9,080 nucleotides of DNA. It comes from an alpha proteobacterium 3107 (GTDB lineage: Bacteria; Pseudomonadota; Alphaproteobacteria; Rhodobacterales; Rhodobacteraceae). A program made the translations under genes and the position numbers. This document shows, piece by piece, positions 1 through 8,204 of this stretch. Every line of letters begins with the position of its first letter. Position 1 is the stretch's first letter. The DNA lies in the NCBI GenBank assembly GCA_001483205.1, contig JPPB01000301.1:1-9080 (forward strand), written 5' to 3'. Under the pieces are notes generated by a model that saw only the letters and a list, made by a program, of their open reading frames with translations, searched no databases and was not told where the DNA came from.

Positions 1-1
1 C

Positions 2-715
2 TGCGCCAATTCGCTTGACGCGGTGGCGGACCGGGATTTTGCGCTGGAGTTTCTGTCGAATGCGTCCCTGTGTGCCATGCACCTGTCGCGTTTCGCCGAA
101 GAGCTGGTGATCTGGTGCTCGGACCGGTTTCGGTTTGTGGCGCTGTCGGATCGGTTCTCGACCGGCTCCTCGATTATGCCGCAAAAGCGGAACCCGGACG
201 CGGCAGAGCTGATCCGGGCCAAGACCGGGCGGATTCTGGGGGCGGCGGTTGGCCTGTTCACGGTGATGAAGGGGCTGCCGCTGGCCTATTCCAAGGACAT
301 GCAGGAAGACAAGGAACCGGTTTTCGATGCCGCTGATACCCTGATGCTGGCGCTTGCCGCGACAGAGGGAATGGTGCGGGACATGACCGCCGACGGGGAG
401 GCGCTTGAGGCGGCGGCGGCCGGCGGATTTTCGACCGCGACCGATCTGGCTGACTGGCTGGTGCGGGTTTTGGGGCTGCCGTTTCGAGAGGCCCATGGTG
501 TGACCGGGGCGCTGGTGGCGCTGGCCGAGGGCAAGGGGTGCGACCTGTCGGGCCTCAGCCTGGCCGAGATGCGGTCAGTCCATGACGGCATCACCGGGGA
601 TGTGTTCGGGGTGCTGGGGGTGCGGAACTCGGTTGCCAGCCGGTGCAGTTATGGCGGGACCGCGCCCGATCAGGTGCGCGCGCAGGTCGCCCGGTGGAAG
701 GAGGTTCTGGGATGA
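2..715 (+). CDS. argH: Argininosuccinate lyase, C-terminal part (5' end outside window)
   Basis: ArgH cleaves argininosuccinate to arginine and fumarate, the last step of cytoplasmic arginine synthesis, and acts as a tetramer. The open frame continues to the window's left edge (reading [17 protein letters not shown]), so the gene is cut by the window and the GTG at 23 is not its start. About 237 residues remain of a protein usually near 460. The fumarase/aspartase superfamily signature [12 protein letters not shown] lies at nt 164-199; its mobile loop carries the catalytic serine in the family. The family-typical stretch [17 protein letters not shown] follows at about nt 275-325. The C-terminal part after it is the usual ArgH extension. 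The TGA stop overlaps the ATG of the next gene (ATGA), so the two are probably translationally coupled. The gene runs toward gyrB and is convergent with it. Identification is firm. Confidence 0.97.
   Translation, partial: CANSLDAVADRDFALEFLSNASLCAMHLSRFAEELVIWCSDRFRFVALSDRFSTGSSIMPQKRNPDAAELIRAKTGRILGAAVGLFTVMKGLPLAYSKDMQEDKEPVFDAADTLMLALAATEGMVRDMTADGEALEAAAAGGFSTATDLADWLVRVLGLPFREAHGVTGALVALAEGKGCDLSGLSLAEMRSVHDGITGDVFGVLGVRNSVASRCSYGGTAPDQVRAQVARWKEVLG
698..705 (+). promoter_or_regulatory. Ribosome binding site for the small lipoprotein gene
   Basis: AAGGAGGT is a near-perfect Shine-Dalgarno sequence inside the last codons of argH. It lies 6-7 nt before the ATG at 712 and somewhat farther from the second in-frame ATG at 715. 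It supports the start at 712 and shows that this very short frame is really translated. Confidence 0.8.
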
Positions 716-846
716 TGCTGCGCTTTGTTGCCCTTGCCGTGCTGCTGCCGGCCCTTGCTGCCTGCGGCGTTGATGGCCCGCCGGAACGCCCGGTTGCTGC
801 TGTTGGTGGTGCGGGGGAGATCGTCGGGCAAAAGGCTTCCGGGTGA
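712..846 (+). CDS. lptM: Small lipoprotein, LptM/YifL-like
   Basis: The 44-residue product has a one-arginine n-region (MMLR), a hydrophobic h-region ([13 protein letters not shown]) and a lipobox LAAC, giving lipidated Cys18 and a 27-residue mature peptide. The mature start [10 protein letters not shown] resembles the CGxKGPL..P motif of the LptM/YifL family. LptM helps LptD fold in the outer membrane LPS translocon of enterobacteria. The remaining tail is low-complexity Ala/Gly/Val without recognisable fold. The start overlaps the argH stop (ATGA) behind a strong ribosome binding site, which argues for a real, coupled gene. Small lipoproteins of this type commonly sit between argH (or other genes) and lysA; here no lysA follows. 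That the product is a lipoprotein is well supported. The LptM function is inferred from the short motif and context, and transfer from gamma- to alphaproteobacteria is uncertain. Confidence 0.68.
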   Translation: MMLRFVALAVLLPALAACGVDGPPERPVAAVGGAGEIVGQKASG

Positions 847-902
847 TGTCCGGGTCCGGCGGGTTGATGGGGGATGGGTTTCACAAGACCGGGGCAGGCG
901 CG

Positions 903-921
903 GCCCGGCGTTCCGCCGGGC
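903..921 (+). terminator. GC hairpin downstream of lptM, possible terminator
   Basis: A perfect 8-bp stem, GCCCGGCG/CGCCGGGC, closes a 3-nt loop (TTC) 56 nt after the lptM stop. It is followed by a G-rich stretch and not a T run, so it is not a classic intrinsic terminator. In GC-rich bacteria such hairpins may act with Rho or protect 3' ends. The same stem sequence recurs at 4803-4822 with a different loop. Confidence 0.35.
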
Positions 922-1012
922 GGGGTCAGGGGCGAGGCTGGAATCAAAATCCGGTCGTCAGGCTATACAGCGGTCTTTTCACAGAAACGACGCGCCGCCC
1001 CCGGCCCCCCTG

Positions 1013-1026
1013 TTATCCGCGGATAA
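1013..1026. repeat. Perfect 14-bp palindrome
   Basis: TTATCCGCGGATAA is fully self-complementary. Each half, read as TTATCCGCG on either strand, differs at two positions from the DnaA box consensus TTATCCACA. It lies in the convergent argH/gyrB gap where a protein operator would not be expected to control a start. Function unknown. Confidence 0.5.
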
Positions 1027-1064
1027 GGGCAAGGCATATGACCTATTGGCCGGGCCGGGCAGCC

Positions 1065-1084
1065 GCCCGGTCGTAAGACCGGGC
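1065..1084 (-). terminator. Candidate gyrB terminator hairpin
   Basis: The hairpin has an 8-bp perfect stem, GCCCGGTC/GACCGGGC; on the gyrB strand the loop reads TTAC. It starts 10 bp after the gyrB stop. The upstream half can alternatively pair with CCGGGC at 1055-1060. No T tract follows, so the assignment rests on stem quality and position. Confidence 0.45.
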
Positions 1085-1094
1085 CGCCCCCGGA

Positions 1095-3518
<2,424 letters not shown>

Positions 3519-3539
3519 TTACCTTGGTTTGCTTGCGCC

Positions 3540-3568
3540 TCTATAGGGCGTCCTGGCGGGGTTGTCAC
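3540..3568 (-). promoter_or_regulatory. Probable gyrB promoter (sigma-70 type)
   Basis: Read on the minus strand, a -35 box GTGACA (3568-3563) is separated by 17 bp from a -10 box TATAGA (3545-3540). These have one and two mismatches from the TTGACA/TATAAT consensus. Transcription would begin about 20-25 nt before the gyrB ATG, giving a short leader. This is the best promoter in the window apart from rpsT's. Confidence 0.65.
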
Positions 3569-3580
3569 GCGGGCAGGGCG

Positions 3581-3605
3581 AAAAAACCGCACGGATTCAG
3601 CCCGG
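3581..3605 (-). terminator. Candidate recF terminator
   Basis: On the minus strand, an imperfect stem (CCG-G-GC pairing with GT-G-CGG, one mismatch and one G-T pair) spans the recF stop and is followed directly by six T. The stem is short, but with the T run and the gyrB promoter just downstream it makes sense as an end to the recF message. Confidence 0.38.
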
Positions 3606-4730
3606 CCCGGTGGCGGGATGAACGGCAGATGCCCCGCCTGTTTCCGTGACCCGGAAATACTGCGCCCCGCCCCCCAGCGCCGTGAACGGCTCCGCGCCGG
3701 TGCCGGTCATCCACGCCTGCGACCCGAGCGCGGTGATCTCGGCATGAAGCGCAGAACAGCGATCCGCATCCAGATGCGCCGCAACCTCGTCCAGCAGCAG
3801 GATCGGGGCCGCGCCCAACCGTCCCTTCAGCGCGCGGGCATTGGCCAGAACAAGGGAAATCAGCAATGCCTTCTGCTCTCCGGTCGAGCAATCCCGCGCC
3901 CTGACCCCCTTGGCGGTGTATTCCGCCGCAAGGTCAATGCGATGCGGCCCGACCAGCGTGCGCCCCCCGGCGGCCATGTCCCGCGGGCGGGACCGGGCGA
4001 ATGCCTCCCGCAACGCGCCCGCGCTTTCGGCCCCGTCCCCGTCTTCGCCCTCCGGCCCGGCAATGCTGATCTGCGCGGCGGGAAACGCGCCCGACGCCCC
4101 GTCCTGCGCGGCCAGCAGAGCGGCAACGGCCCGGCGACGGCTGGCGGCGATCTGCGCGCCCGCCTCTGCCATCCGGGTTTCGAGTGCGCGATACCAGTGC
4201 GCATCGCTGACCTGATCCTTCAGCAGGCGGTTGCGTTCGCGCATTGCCTTTTCATACACCAGCATTGCCTCGGCATGAGCGGGTTCAAAACTCAGCGTCA
4301 TCCGATCCAGAAAGCGCCGTCGGCCCTCGGCCCCTTCGCTCCACAGCCGGTCCATATGCGGGGCCAGCCACAGAATGCGGACCACCCGCCCGAGTGCGGC
4401 CTGCGGGGCCGGTTTGGTGTCGATCCGCACGGCGCGGGACTGCCCCGGCCCGGCCCCGGTGCGGGTTTCGATCTCCTGCGCCCGCCCGTTATCGTCCAGA
4501 ACCGCCGCCACCTTCCAGCCCAGCGCCTCGGGCCGTCGCGCCAGATCATCCGCCGTCGCCCGCCGCAGGCCCCGCCCCGGTGACAACAGCGAAACGGCCT
4601 CCAGCACATTGGTCTTGCCCGCGCCGTTCGGCCCGTAAAGCACCACCGGCCGCCCGTCGCATTCAAGACGGCACAGCCGATGCGAGCGGAAATGCGAAAG
4701 GGTCAGGGTGCGCAGGAAACACCTGCTCAT
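3597..4730 (-). CDS. recF: DNA replication/repair ATPase RecF
   Basis: RecF is an SMC-like ABC ATPase that with RecO and RecR loads RecA at single-strand gaps and helps restart stalled forks. With the start at 4730 the protein has 377 residues, within the normal range. It begins MSRCFLRTLTLSHFRSHR, the usual RecF opening. The Walker A motif GPNGAGKT is at 33-40, the region LAPHMDRLWSEGAEGRRRFLDR at about 122-143, the ABC signature STGEQK at 282-287 and Walker B ILLLDE at 310-315. The frame also opens at ATG 4775, which would add 15 residues (MQRSWSVRAGQQARR) unlike RecF. Neither start has a strong ribosome binding site; the weak CAGG before 4730 and the family N-terminus decide for 4730. It is separated from dnaN by a 286-bp structured spacer and may be transcribed weakly by read-through or from an unseen promoter. 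The C-terminus is Ala/Gly-rich. Confidence 0.95.
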   Translation of the reverse strand: MSRCFLRTLTLSHFRSHRLCRLECDGRPVVLYGPNGAGKTNVLEAVSLLSPGRGLRRATADDLARRPEALGWKVAAVLDDNGRAQEIETRTGAGPGQSRAVRIDTKPAPQAALGRVVRILWLAPHMDRLWSEGAEGRRRFLDRMTLSFEPAHAEAMLVYEKAMRERNRLLKDQVSDAHWYRALETRMAEAGAQIAASRRRAVAALLAAQDGASGAFPAAQISIAGPEGEDGDGAESAGALREAFARSRPRDMAAGGRTLVGPHRIDLAAEYTAKGVRARDCSTGEQKALLISLVLANARALKGRLGAAPILLLDEVAAHLDADRCSALHAEITALGSQAWMTGTGAEPFTALGGGAQYFRVTETGGASAVHPATGPG

Positions 4731-4802
4731 CCGACGGGCCTGTTGCCCGGCCCGGACAGACCAAGACCTCTGCATAATGGCGTATCGCCAGCCAAACCGT
4801 CC

Positions 4803-4822
4803 GCCCGGCGCTTGCGCCGGGC
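4803..4822. repeat. GC hairpin sharing its stem with 903-921
   Basis: GCCCGGCG and CGCCGGGC are separated by CTTG. This is a perfect 8-bp stem, identical to that downstream of lptM. It lies in the part of the spacer that has no counterpart in the right arm of the surrounding inverted repeat. Confidence 0.5.
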
Positions 4823-4851
4823 AGCGCCTGCCTGCCCCCCGGCAGGCGCTG
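4822..4851. repeat. Strong 11-bp stem-loop in the dnaN-recF spacer
   Basis: CAGCGCCTGCC pairs perfectly with GGCAGGCGCTG around an 8-nt loop TGCCCCCC. It abuts the 4803-4822 hairpin, so the transcript toward recF would carry two stacked hairpins about 70-120 nt before the recF start. It could act as a pause, processing or Rho-assisted termination site, or limit recF expression. No T run follows on either strand. Confidence 0.5.
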
Positions 4852-4917
4852 TAAACGCCTCAATCTTTTGCAACGTATGGACCTTATGGAAAGGGCGTCG
4901 CCAATGTGGACTGCCGC

Positions 4918-4946
4918 AAAAAGCACCCGCCCAGGCAGGCGGCTGC
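4918..4946 (-). terminator. Probable intrinsic terminator of dnaN
   Basis: On the minus strand, GCA-G-CCGCC pairs with GGCGG-G-TGC (three plus five base pairs with one mismatch) around the loop TGCCTG and is followed by five T. It lies about 70 nt after the dnaN stop. This is the clearest stem plus T-run in the window and suggests dnaN and recF are only partly cotranscribed. It overlaps the right inner arm of the inverted repeat. Confidence 0.55.
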
Positions 4947-5016
4947 CCGGCTGAGCCAATATGCAGAGGTCTCGGCCCCGACCTGCCCGGCGACGGCGAA
5001 AAGCGCCCGGCCCCGG

Positions 5017-6135
5017 TCACACGCGCATGGGCATGACCACATAGACGGCGCTGGCGTCCCCGCCTTCGCGCATCAGGGTCGGGTCGCTTGAAGAGTTGAA
5101 CAGGAACACCGCGTTTTCGCGATCCACCTGCGCGGCGATCTCCAGCAGGTATTTCGCATTGAACCCGATCTCCAGCTTCTCGTCCCCGTAGGCCACCGCC
5201 AGCTCTTCCTCTGCCGTGCCGACATCGGGGGCGTTGACGGACAGCACCAGCCGGTCTTCCTCCAGCGCCATCCTGACCGCGCGGGAACTGTCAGAGGCAA
5301 CCGTCGCCACCCGATCCACCGCGCGGGCAAATTCGGCGGCGTCCACCTCCAGCTTGCGGGAATTGCCGGTCGGGATCACCCGGTCGTAATCGGGGAAGGT
5401 GCCGTCAATCACCTTAGAGGTCAGGGTGATGTCCGGGGTGGCAAAGCGGACCTTGGTTTCCGACACCGATACCGCGACAGCCGTGTCGTCGTCTTCCAGC
5501 AGTTTGCGCAATTCACCCACGGTCTTGCGCGGCACAATCACCCCCGGCATCCCGGCGGCCCCTTCGGGCAGGGGCGCGTCGATCCGGGCCAGCCGGTGCC
5601 CGTCGGTCGCCACACACCGCAGCACCTGGTCGTCCTCTGCTTCGCCCACATGCAGGTAGACGCCGTTCAGGTAATAGCGGGTTTCTTCGGTCGAGATTGC
5701 AAATTTTGACTTGTCGAACAGACGGCGCAGCACCGGCGCAGAGGCCGGGAAATTCGCCGAATATTCCGACGACGCCATGATCGGGAAGTCTTCTTTCGGC
5801 AGGGTTGCCAGCGAGAAATTCGCCCGCCCGGCCTCTACCGTCAGACGCCCCGCCGCGCTGTCATCGGTCAGGCTGACCAAAGCCCCGTCGGGCAGTTTGC
5901 GCGCGATGTCGTGCAGCATCACCGCCGACACGGTTGTCGCGCCCGCGCGTTCCACCTGCGCCACGGTCCTGTCAATCACCTCGATGTCCAGATCGGTGGC
6001 GCGGAAACTGACGGTTTCGCCCTCGGCCTCGATCAGCACATTGGCCAGAATCGGGATGGTATTGCGCCGTTCGACGACCGATTGCGCCCCCGAGACGGCC
6101 TTCAGCAACGCGCCACGCTCTATATTGATCTTCAT
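5017..6135 (-). CDS. dnaN: DNA polymerase III sliding clamp (beta subunit)
   Basis: DnaN forms the dimeric ring that tethers polymerase III and many repair enzymes to DNA. The chosen start gives 372 residues, the common size, beginning MKINIERGALLKAVSGAQSVVERRNTIPIL. The three clamp folds occupy roughly 1-120, 125-245 and 250-372. Family landmarks are ATDLDIEV (47-54), ATDGHRLA (176-183), GTFPDYDRVIP (245-255), FNAKYLLE (325-332) and the C-terminal VMPMRV next to the hydrophobic peptide-binding pocket. The open frame continues upstream to 6234, but those 33 residues do not look like DnaN. The ATG at 6135 is preceded by AGGAG at 7 nt, so that start is preferred. dnaN follows dnaA after 117 bp that holds a possible promoter and a direct repeat. 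A terminator-like hairpin follows the gene. Confidence 0.98.
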   Translation of the reverse strand: MKINIERGALLKAVSGAQSVVERRNTIPILANVLIEAEGETVSFRATDLDIEVIDRTVAQVERAGATTVSAVMLHDIARKLPDGALVSLTDDSAAGRLTVEAGRANFSLATLPKEDFPIMASSEYSANFPASAPVLRRLFDKSKFAISTEETRYYLNGVYLHVGEAEDDQVLRCVATDGHRLARIDAPLPEGAAGMPGVIVPRKTVGELRKLLEDDDTAVAVSVSETKVRFATPDITLTSKVIDGTFPDYDRVIPTGNSRKLEVDAAEFARAVDRVATVASDSSRAVRMALEEDRLVLSVNAPDVGTAEEELAVAYGDEKLEIGFNAKYLLEIAAQVDRENAVFLFNSSSDPTLMREGGDASAVYVVMPMRV

Positions 6136-6142
6136 GCCCTTG

Positions 6143-6147
6143 CTCCT
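6143..6147 (-). promoter_or_regulatory. Ribosome binding site deciding the dnaN start
   Basis: AGGAG on the minus strand sits 7 nt before the ATG at 6135. There is no comparable site before the longer frame's ATG at 6234, so this settles the start. Confidence 0.8.
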
Positions 6148-6171
6148 GCAAATGTCCGGGAAAGCAAATGT
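6148..6171 (-). repeat. Direct repeat in the dnaN leader
   Basis: ACATTTGC occurs twice on the minus strand (plus-strand 6148-6155 and 6164-6171) at exactly 16-bp spacing, just before the ribosome binding site. A third shorter copy, ATTTGC, lies right after the dnaA stop (6247-6252). The repeat may be a regulator site or RNA element, or chance. Confidence 0.4.
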
Positions 6172-6194
6172 AGCCAGTTCGCCGTTCCGGTAAA
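6167..6194 (-). promoter_or_regulatory. Possible dnaN promoter
   Basis: On the minus strand TTTACC (-35, 6194-6189) and TACATT (-10, 6172-6167) are 16 bp apart, each with four of six consensus matches. Position would give a leader of about 25 nt. It is weak; dnaN may instead be served mainly from dnaA. Confidence 0.3.
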
Positions 6195-6218
6195 GGGGTT
6201 TTCCGACTGTCTGACGGT

Positions 6219-6234
6219 TTGACGGGGCCGTCAA
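6219..6234. repeat. 16-bp palindrome between dnaA and dnaN
   Basis: On the minus strand TTGACG and CGTCAA pair around GCCC (TTGACGG/CCGTCAA with a two-base centre), 19 nt after the dnaA stop. There is no T run, so it is a weak terminator at best. It could be an operator for the possible dnaN promoter just downstream or an mRNA processing hairpin. Confidence 0.4.
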
Positions 6235-6252
6235 GGCCAGGGTGATGCAAAT

Positions 6253-7638
6253 TCAGCCCTCAAGACTGCGCCGGAGCAGCCTGAGGTCTTCGGCAAGCTG
6301 GTCATCGGTTGTCTTCAGTTCCTCGACCTTGCGCACCCCGTGTATCACGGTGGTATGGTCGCGCCCGCCAAAGCGCCGCCCGATTTCCGGCAGACTGCGC
6401 GAGGTCATTTGCTTTGCCAGATACATGGCGATCTGGCGCGGGCGGGCAATGGTGCGCACCCGCCTTGGCCCGATCATTTCCGACAGCCGGATGTTGTAGT
6501 GTTCGCTGACCTTGCGCTGAATTTCCTCGATGGTGATCTTGCGGTCATAGGTGCGCAGCACATCGGACAGGCAATCCTGCGCCATCTCCAGCGTGATCTC
6601 GCGCCCGATCAGCGAGGCAAAGGCGAACAGCCGTGTCAGCGCGCCCTCCAGCACCCGCACATTGGTGGAAATCCGGTGCGCCAGAAATTCCAGCACACCG
6701 TCGGCCATCTCCAGCCGGTCCCCATCGGCGTGATACTGATCCACCTTCTGTTGCAGGATGCCAAGGCGCAACTCATAGTCGGTCGGGTGCAGGTCCACCA
6801 CCAGACCGCACTGAATGCGCGAACGAATGCGGTCCTCCAGATCCTTGATCTCTCCGGGGGCGCGGTCGGCTGAAATGATGATTTGCTTGTTCTGATCGAC
6901 CAGCGCATTGAAGGTGTGAAAGAACTCTTCCTGGGTCGAATCCTTGCCGGCGATGAACTGCACGTCATCAACCATCAGAATATCGACCGAGCGGAACATC
7001 TCCTTGAAATCCATCATCCGCCGTTCGCGCAACGCCTGCACAAAGCGATACATGAATTGCTCTGCCGAAAGGTACACCGCGTTGAGGTCAGGGCGGCGGG
7101 CCTTCAGCTCATTGGCGATTGCGTGCATCAGGTGGGTCTTGCCCAGCCCGACACCGCCATAGAGAAACAGCGGGTTGAACGCGACTGCCCCGCCGCCCTC
7201 GGCCACCCGGCGCGCGGCAGCATGGGCCAGCTCATTGGGTTTGCCGACGACGAAACTGTCAAAGGTATAGCGCGCGTAAATCGGCGCGCCGGGAAAATCA
7301 GAGGCCGATGCCGCGCCCCGGTTTGCCCCGCCCGTCGTCCGCTTCAAAGGGCGGGGTGTCCGGCCCGCAGGCGCGGCGGACCGCTTGCCGGGGCTGGCCG
7401 CCGGGGTTGCAAACTCAATGCGGGTCACCCCCTGCCCGGCCTTGTTCAGATGATGCAGTATCTGGTCGCCGAAATTGCGCAGCACCCAGTTGCCGATAAA
7501 GCTGGTCGGCACGTTGAAGACGATGACGCCGTTCTTCACCCCCGCAAATTCCAGCGGTTCGATCCAGTTCACGAAATTGCTTTGTCCGATTGCTTCTTCA
7601 AGCTCATCCCGCACCTGTCCCCAAATATCATCCGTCAT
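6253..7638 (-). CDS. dnaA: Chromosomal replication initiator protein DnaA
   Basis: DnaA is the AAA+ initiator that binds DnaA boxes, melts the origin and recruits the helicase. The 461-residue protein has all four domains. Domain I is about 1-78 (IWGQVRDELEEAIGQSNFVNWIEPL, the helicase and DiaA-type interaction surface). A short basic Pro/Ala/Gly-rich linker spans about 79-120. The AAA+ core starts near YTFDSFVVGKPNELAHAA, with Walker A GGVGLGKT at 161-168, Walker B ILMVDD at 220-225, sensor 1 region IIISADR and the arginine-containing box LEDRIRSRI near 267-275. Domain IV runs from about 370 with the DNA-binding motif GGRDHTTVIHGVRKV (424-438). The start at 7638 matches the family N-terminus; the preceding purine-rich GGAAGA lies unusually close to the ATG. 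The upstream spacer consists almost wholly of three 26-bp tandem repeats. No strong promoter or DnaA box cluster is seen before it. Confidence 0.98.
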   Translation of the reverse strand: MTDDIWGQVRDELEEAIGQSNFVNWIEPLEFAGVKNGVIVFNVPTSFIGNWVLRNFGDQILHHLNKAGQGVTRIEFATPAASPGKRSAAPAGRTPRPLKRTTGGANRGAASASDFPGAPIYARYTFDSFVVGKPNELAHAAARRVAEGGGAVAFNPLFLYGGVGLGKTHLMHAIANELKARRPDLNAVYLSAEQFMYRFVQALRERRMMDFKEMFRSVDILMVDDVQFIAGKDSTQEEFFHTFNALVDQNKQIIISADRAPGEIKDLEDRIRSRIQCGLVVDLHPTDYELRLGILQQKVDQYHADGDRLEMADGVLEFLAHRISTNVRVLEGALTRLFAFASLIGREITLEMAQDCLSDVLRTYDRKITIEEIQRKVSEHYNIRLSEMIGPRRVRTIARPRQIAMYLAKQMTSRSLPEIGRRFGGRDHTTVIHGVRKVEELKTTDDQLAEDLRLLRRSLEG

Positions 7639-7646
7639 TCTTCCGT

Positions 7647-7724
7647 CTACTTTCTGTGTTGCCCGTTCAGGACTGTTTTCTTTGTTGTGCTTTCAGGACC
7701 GCTTTCTTCGTTTCCCGTTCAGGA
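7647..7724 (-). repeat. Three 26-bp tandem repeats in the dnaA leader
   Basis: Read on the minus strand, three units of exactly 26 bp (7724-7699, 7698-7673, 7672-7647) abut each other and end 8 nt before the dnaA ATG. Every unit starts TCCTGAA and keeps ACnnAGAAA near its end; units 1 and 3 share TCCTGAACGG. The rhodanese stop TGA is part of the first TCCTGA. The units are purine-rich on the mRNA strand and contain no DnaA box or CtrA-type (TTAA) site. They may be binding sites for an unknown regulator, a ribosome standby stretch, or a recent duplication. Confidence 0.75.
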
Positions 7725-8171
7725 TTGCCGCCAGGCCATCCCCCGGGCTTTCCAGCCATTGATCCGCCCCCGGCGTCTGTCTGCGTCCAGGTCTCCTTCA
7801 AAGCCCCCGGCGACATTGATGCAGTCGGCGACAATCCCCCGATGTGCCAGGAGACCGGCGACCGCTTCGGCGGCGCAGAGGGAGCGCGCTCCGGACCGGC
7901 ACAGGAAAAACAGCTTGTCCGGTATGGTCGGGCCAAGGCTGTTCACCACTGTCTCCGCAAAGCGCGGGTTCACGGACATATCGGGAAAACCGGCCCATTC
8001 GACGAACAGCGCCGAACGTCCCAGCGGTGTCAGGTCAGGTATGCCGACAAGAACCCATTCGGCCCGCGACCTGACATCGACGAGCACGGCACTTTCGTCA
8101 CTTTCCAGCGTGTCCCAGGTTTCCCGAGGCAATGCCTCGGATACACGCCGGGCAACGCGGCCCGCGCCCAT
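7719..8171 (-). CDS. Single-domain rhodanese-like protein
   Basis: Rhodaneses transfer sulfane sulfur from thiosulfate or persulfides through an active-site cysteine. With the ATG at 8171 the product has 150 residues and no signal peptide, so it is probably cytoplasmic. The N-terminal half has VLVDVRSRAEW (29-39), the usual structural motif. The active-site loop CRSGARS is at 91-97 with Cys91 as the expected persulfide carrier. The C-terminal VAGGFEGDLD...RINGWKARGMAWRQS resembles rhodaneses of Rhodobacterales. The frame also opens at a GTG at 8204, which would add 11 residues (reading MIHVCFGGTRE); GGGGGGA at 8 nt before the ATG at 8171 favours the shorter form. The gene lies between rpsT and dnaA, 80 bp ahead of dnaA, and its stop codon is inside the first dnaA leader repeat. 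A shared transcript with dnaA is therefore possible. Substrate and cellular role cannot be told from sequence. Confidence 0.88.
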   Translation of the reverse strand: MGAGRVARRVSEALPRETWDTLESDESAVLVDVRSRAEWVLVGIPDLTPLGRSALFVEWAGFPDMSVNPRFAETVVNSLGPTIPDKLFFLCRSGARSLCAAEAVAGLLAHRGIVADCINVAGGFEGDLDADRRRGRINGWKARGMAWRQS

Positions 8172-8179
8172 TTCCCGTG

Positions 8180-8186
8180 TCCCCCC
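8180..8186 (-). promoter_or_regulatory. Ribosome binding site for the rhodanese gene
   Basis: GGGGGGA on the minus strand, 8 nt before the ATG at 8171, is a plausible G-rich Shine-Dalgarno sequence. The upstream GTG at 8204 has only a weak TCCGG in front. The site supports the start at 8171. Confidence 0.5.
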
Positions 8187-8204
8187 AAAGCAGACGTGAA
8201 TCAC

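Larger units (their letters stand above)
847..1094. other. Intergenic region between convergent lptM and gyrB
   Basis: About 250 bp without a credible gene. Short open frames here lack ribosome binding sites and family-like sequence. The segment holds a GC hairpin at 903-921, a 14-bp palindrome at 1013-1026 and a second hairpin at 1065-1084 close to the gyrB stop. I looked for the start of lysA, expected after argH and its lipoprotein in related genomes, and saw no trace of it. Confidence 0.6.
4764..4972. repeat. Nested imperfect inverted repeats in the dnaN-recF spacer
   Basis: The outer arms 4764-4782 and 4954-4972 are reverse complements at 17 of 19 positions, including a perfect 12-bp core AGACCTCTGCAT/ATGCAGAGGTCT. 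The inner arms 4816-4834 and 4932-4951 match over 19 of 20 positions with a one-base gap. The left side has about 31 extra bases between outer and inner arm; the right side has two. The whole can fold into a long interrupted hairpin, or it may be an old inverted duplication. The left outer arm overlaps the alternative upstream recF start. Confidence 0.7.

Noticed and set aside
847..1094. Start or remnant of lysA after the lipoprotein gene
   Set aside because: No frame resembles the diaminopimelate decarboxylase N-terminus, and the short ATG frames here have no ribosome binding site.
6136..6234. N-terminal extension of DnaN by 33 residues
   Set aside because: The extension is unlike DnaN and contains the likely promoter and direct repeat; a strong ribosome binding site fits the ATG at 6135.
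7639..7724. dnaA upstream repeats as a CRISPR array or as DnaA boxes
   Set aside because: Units abut with no spacers, so this is not CRISPR. None contains TTATNCACA or its complement, so it is not a DnaA box cluster.
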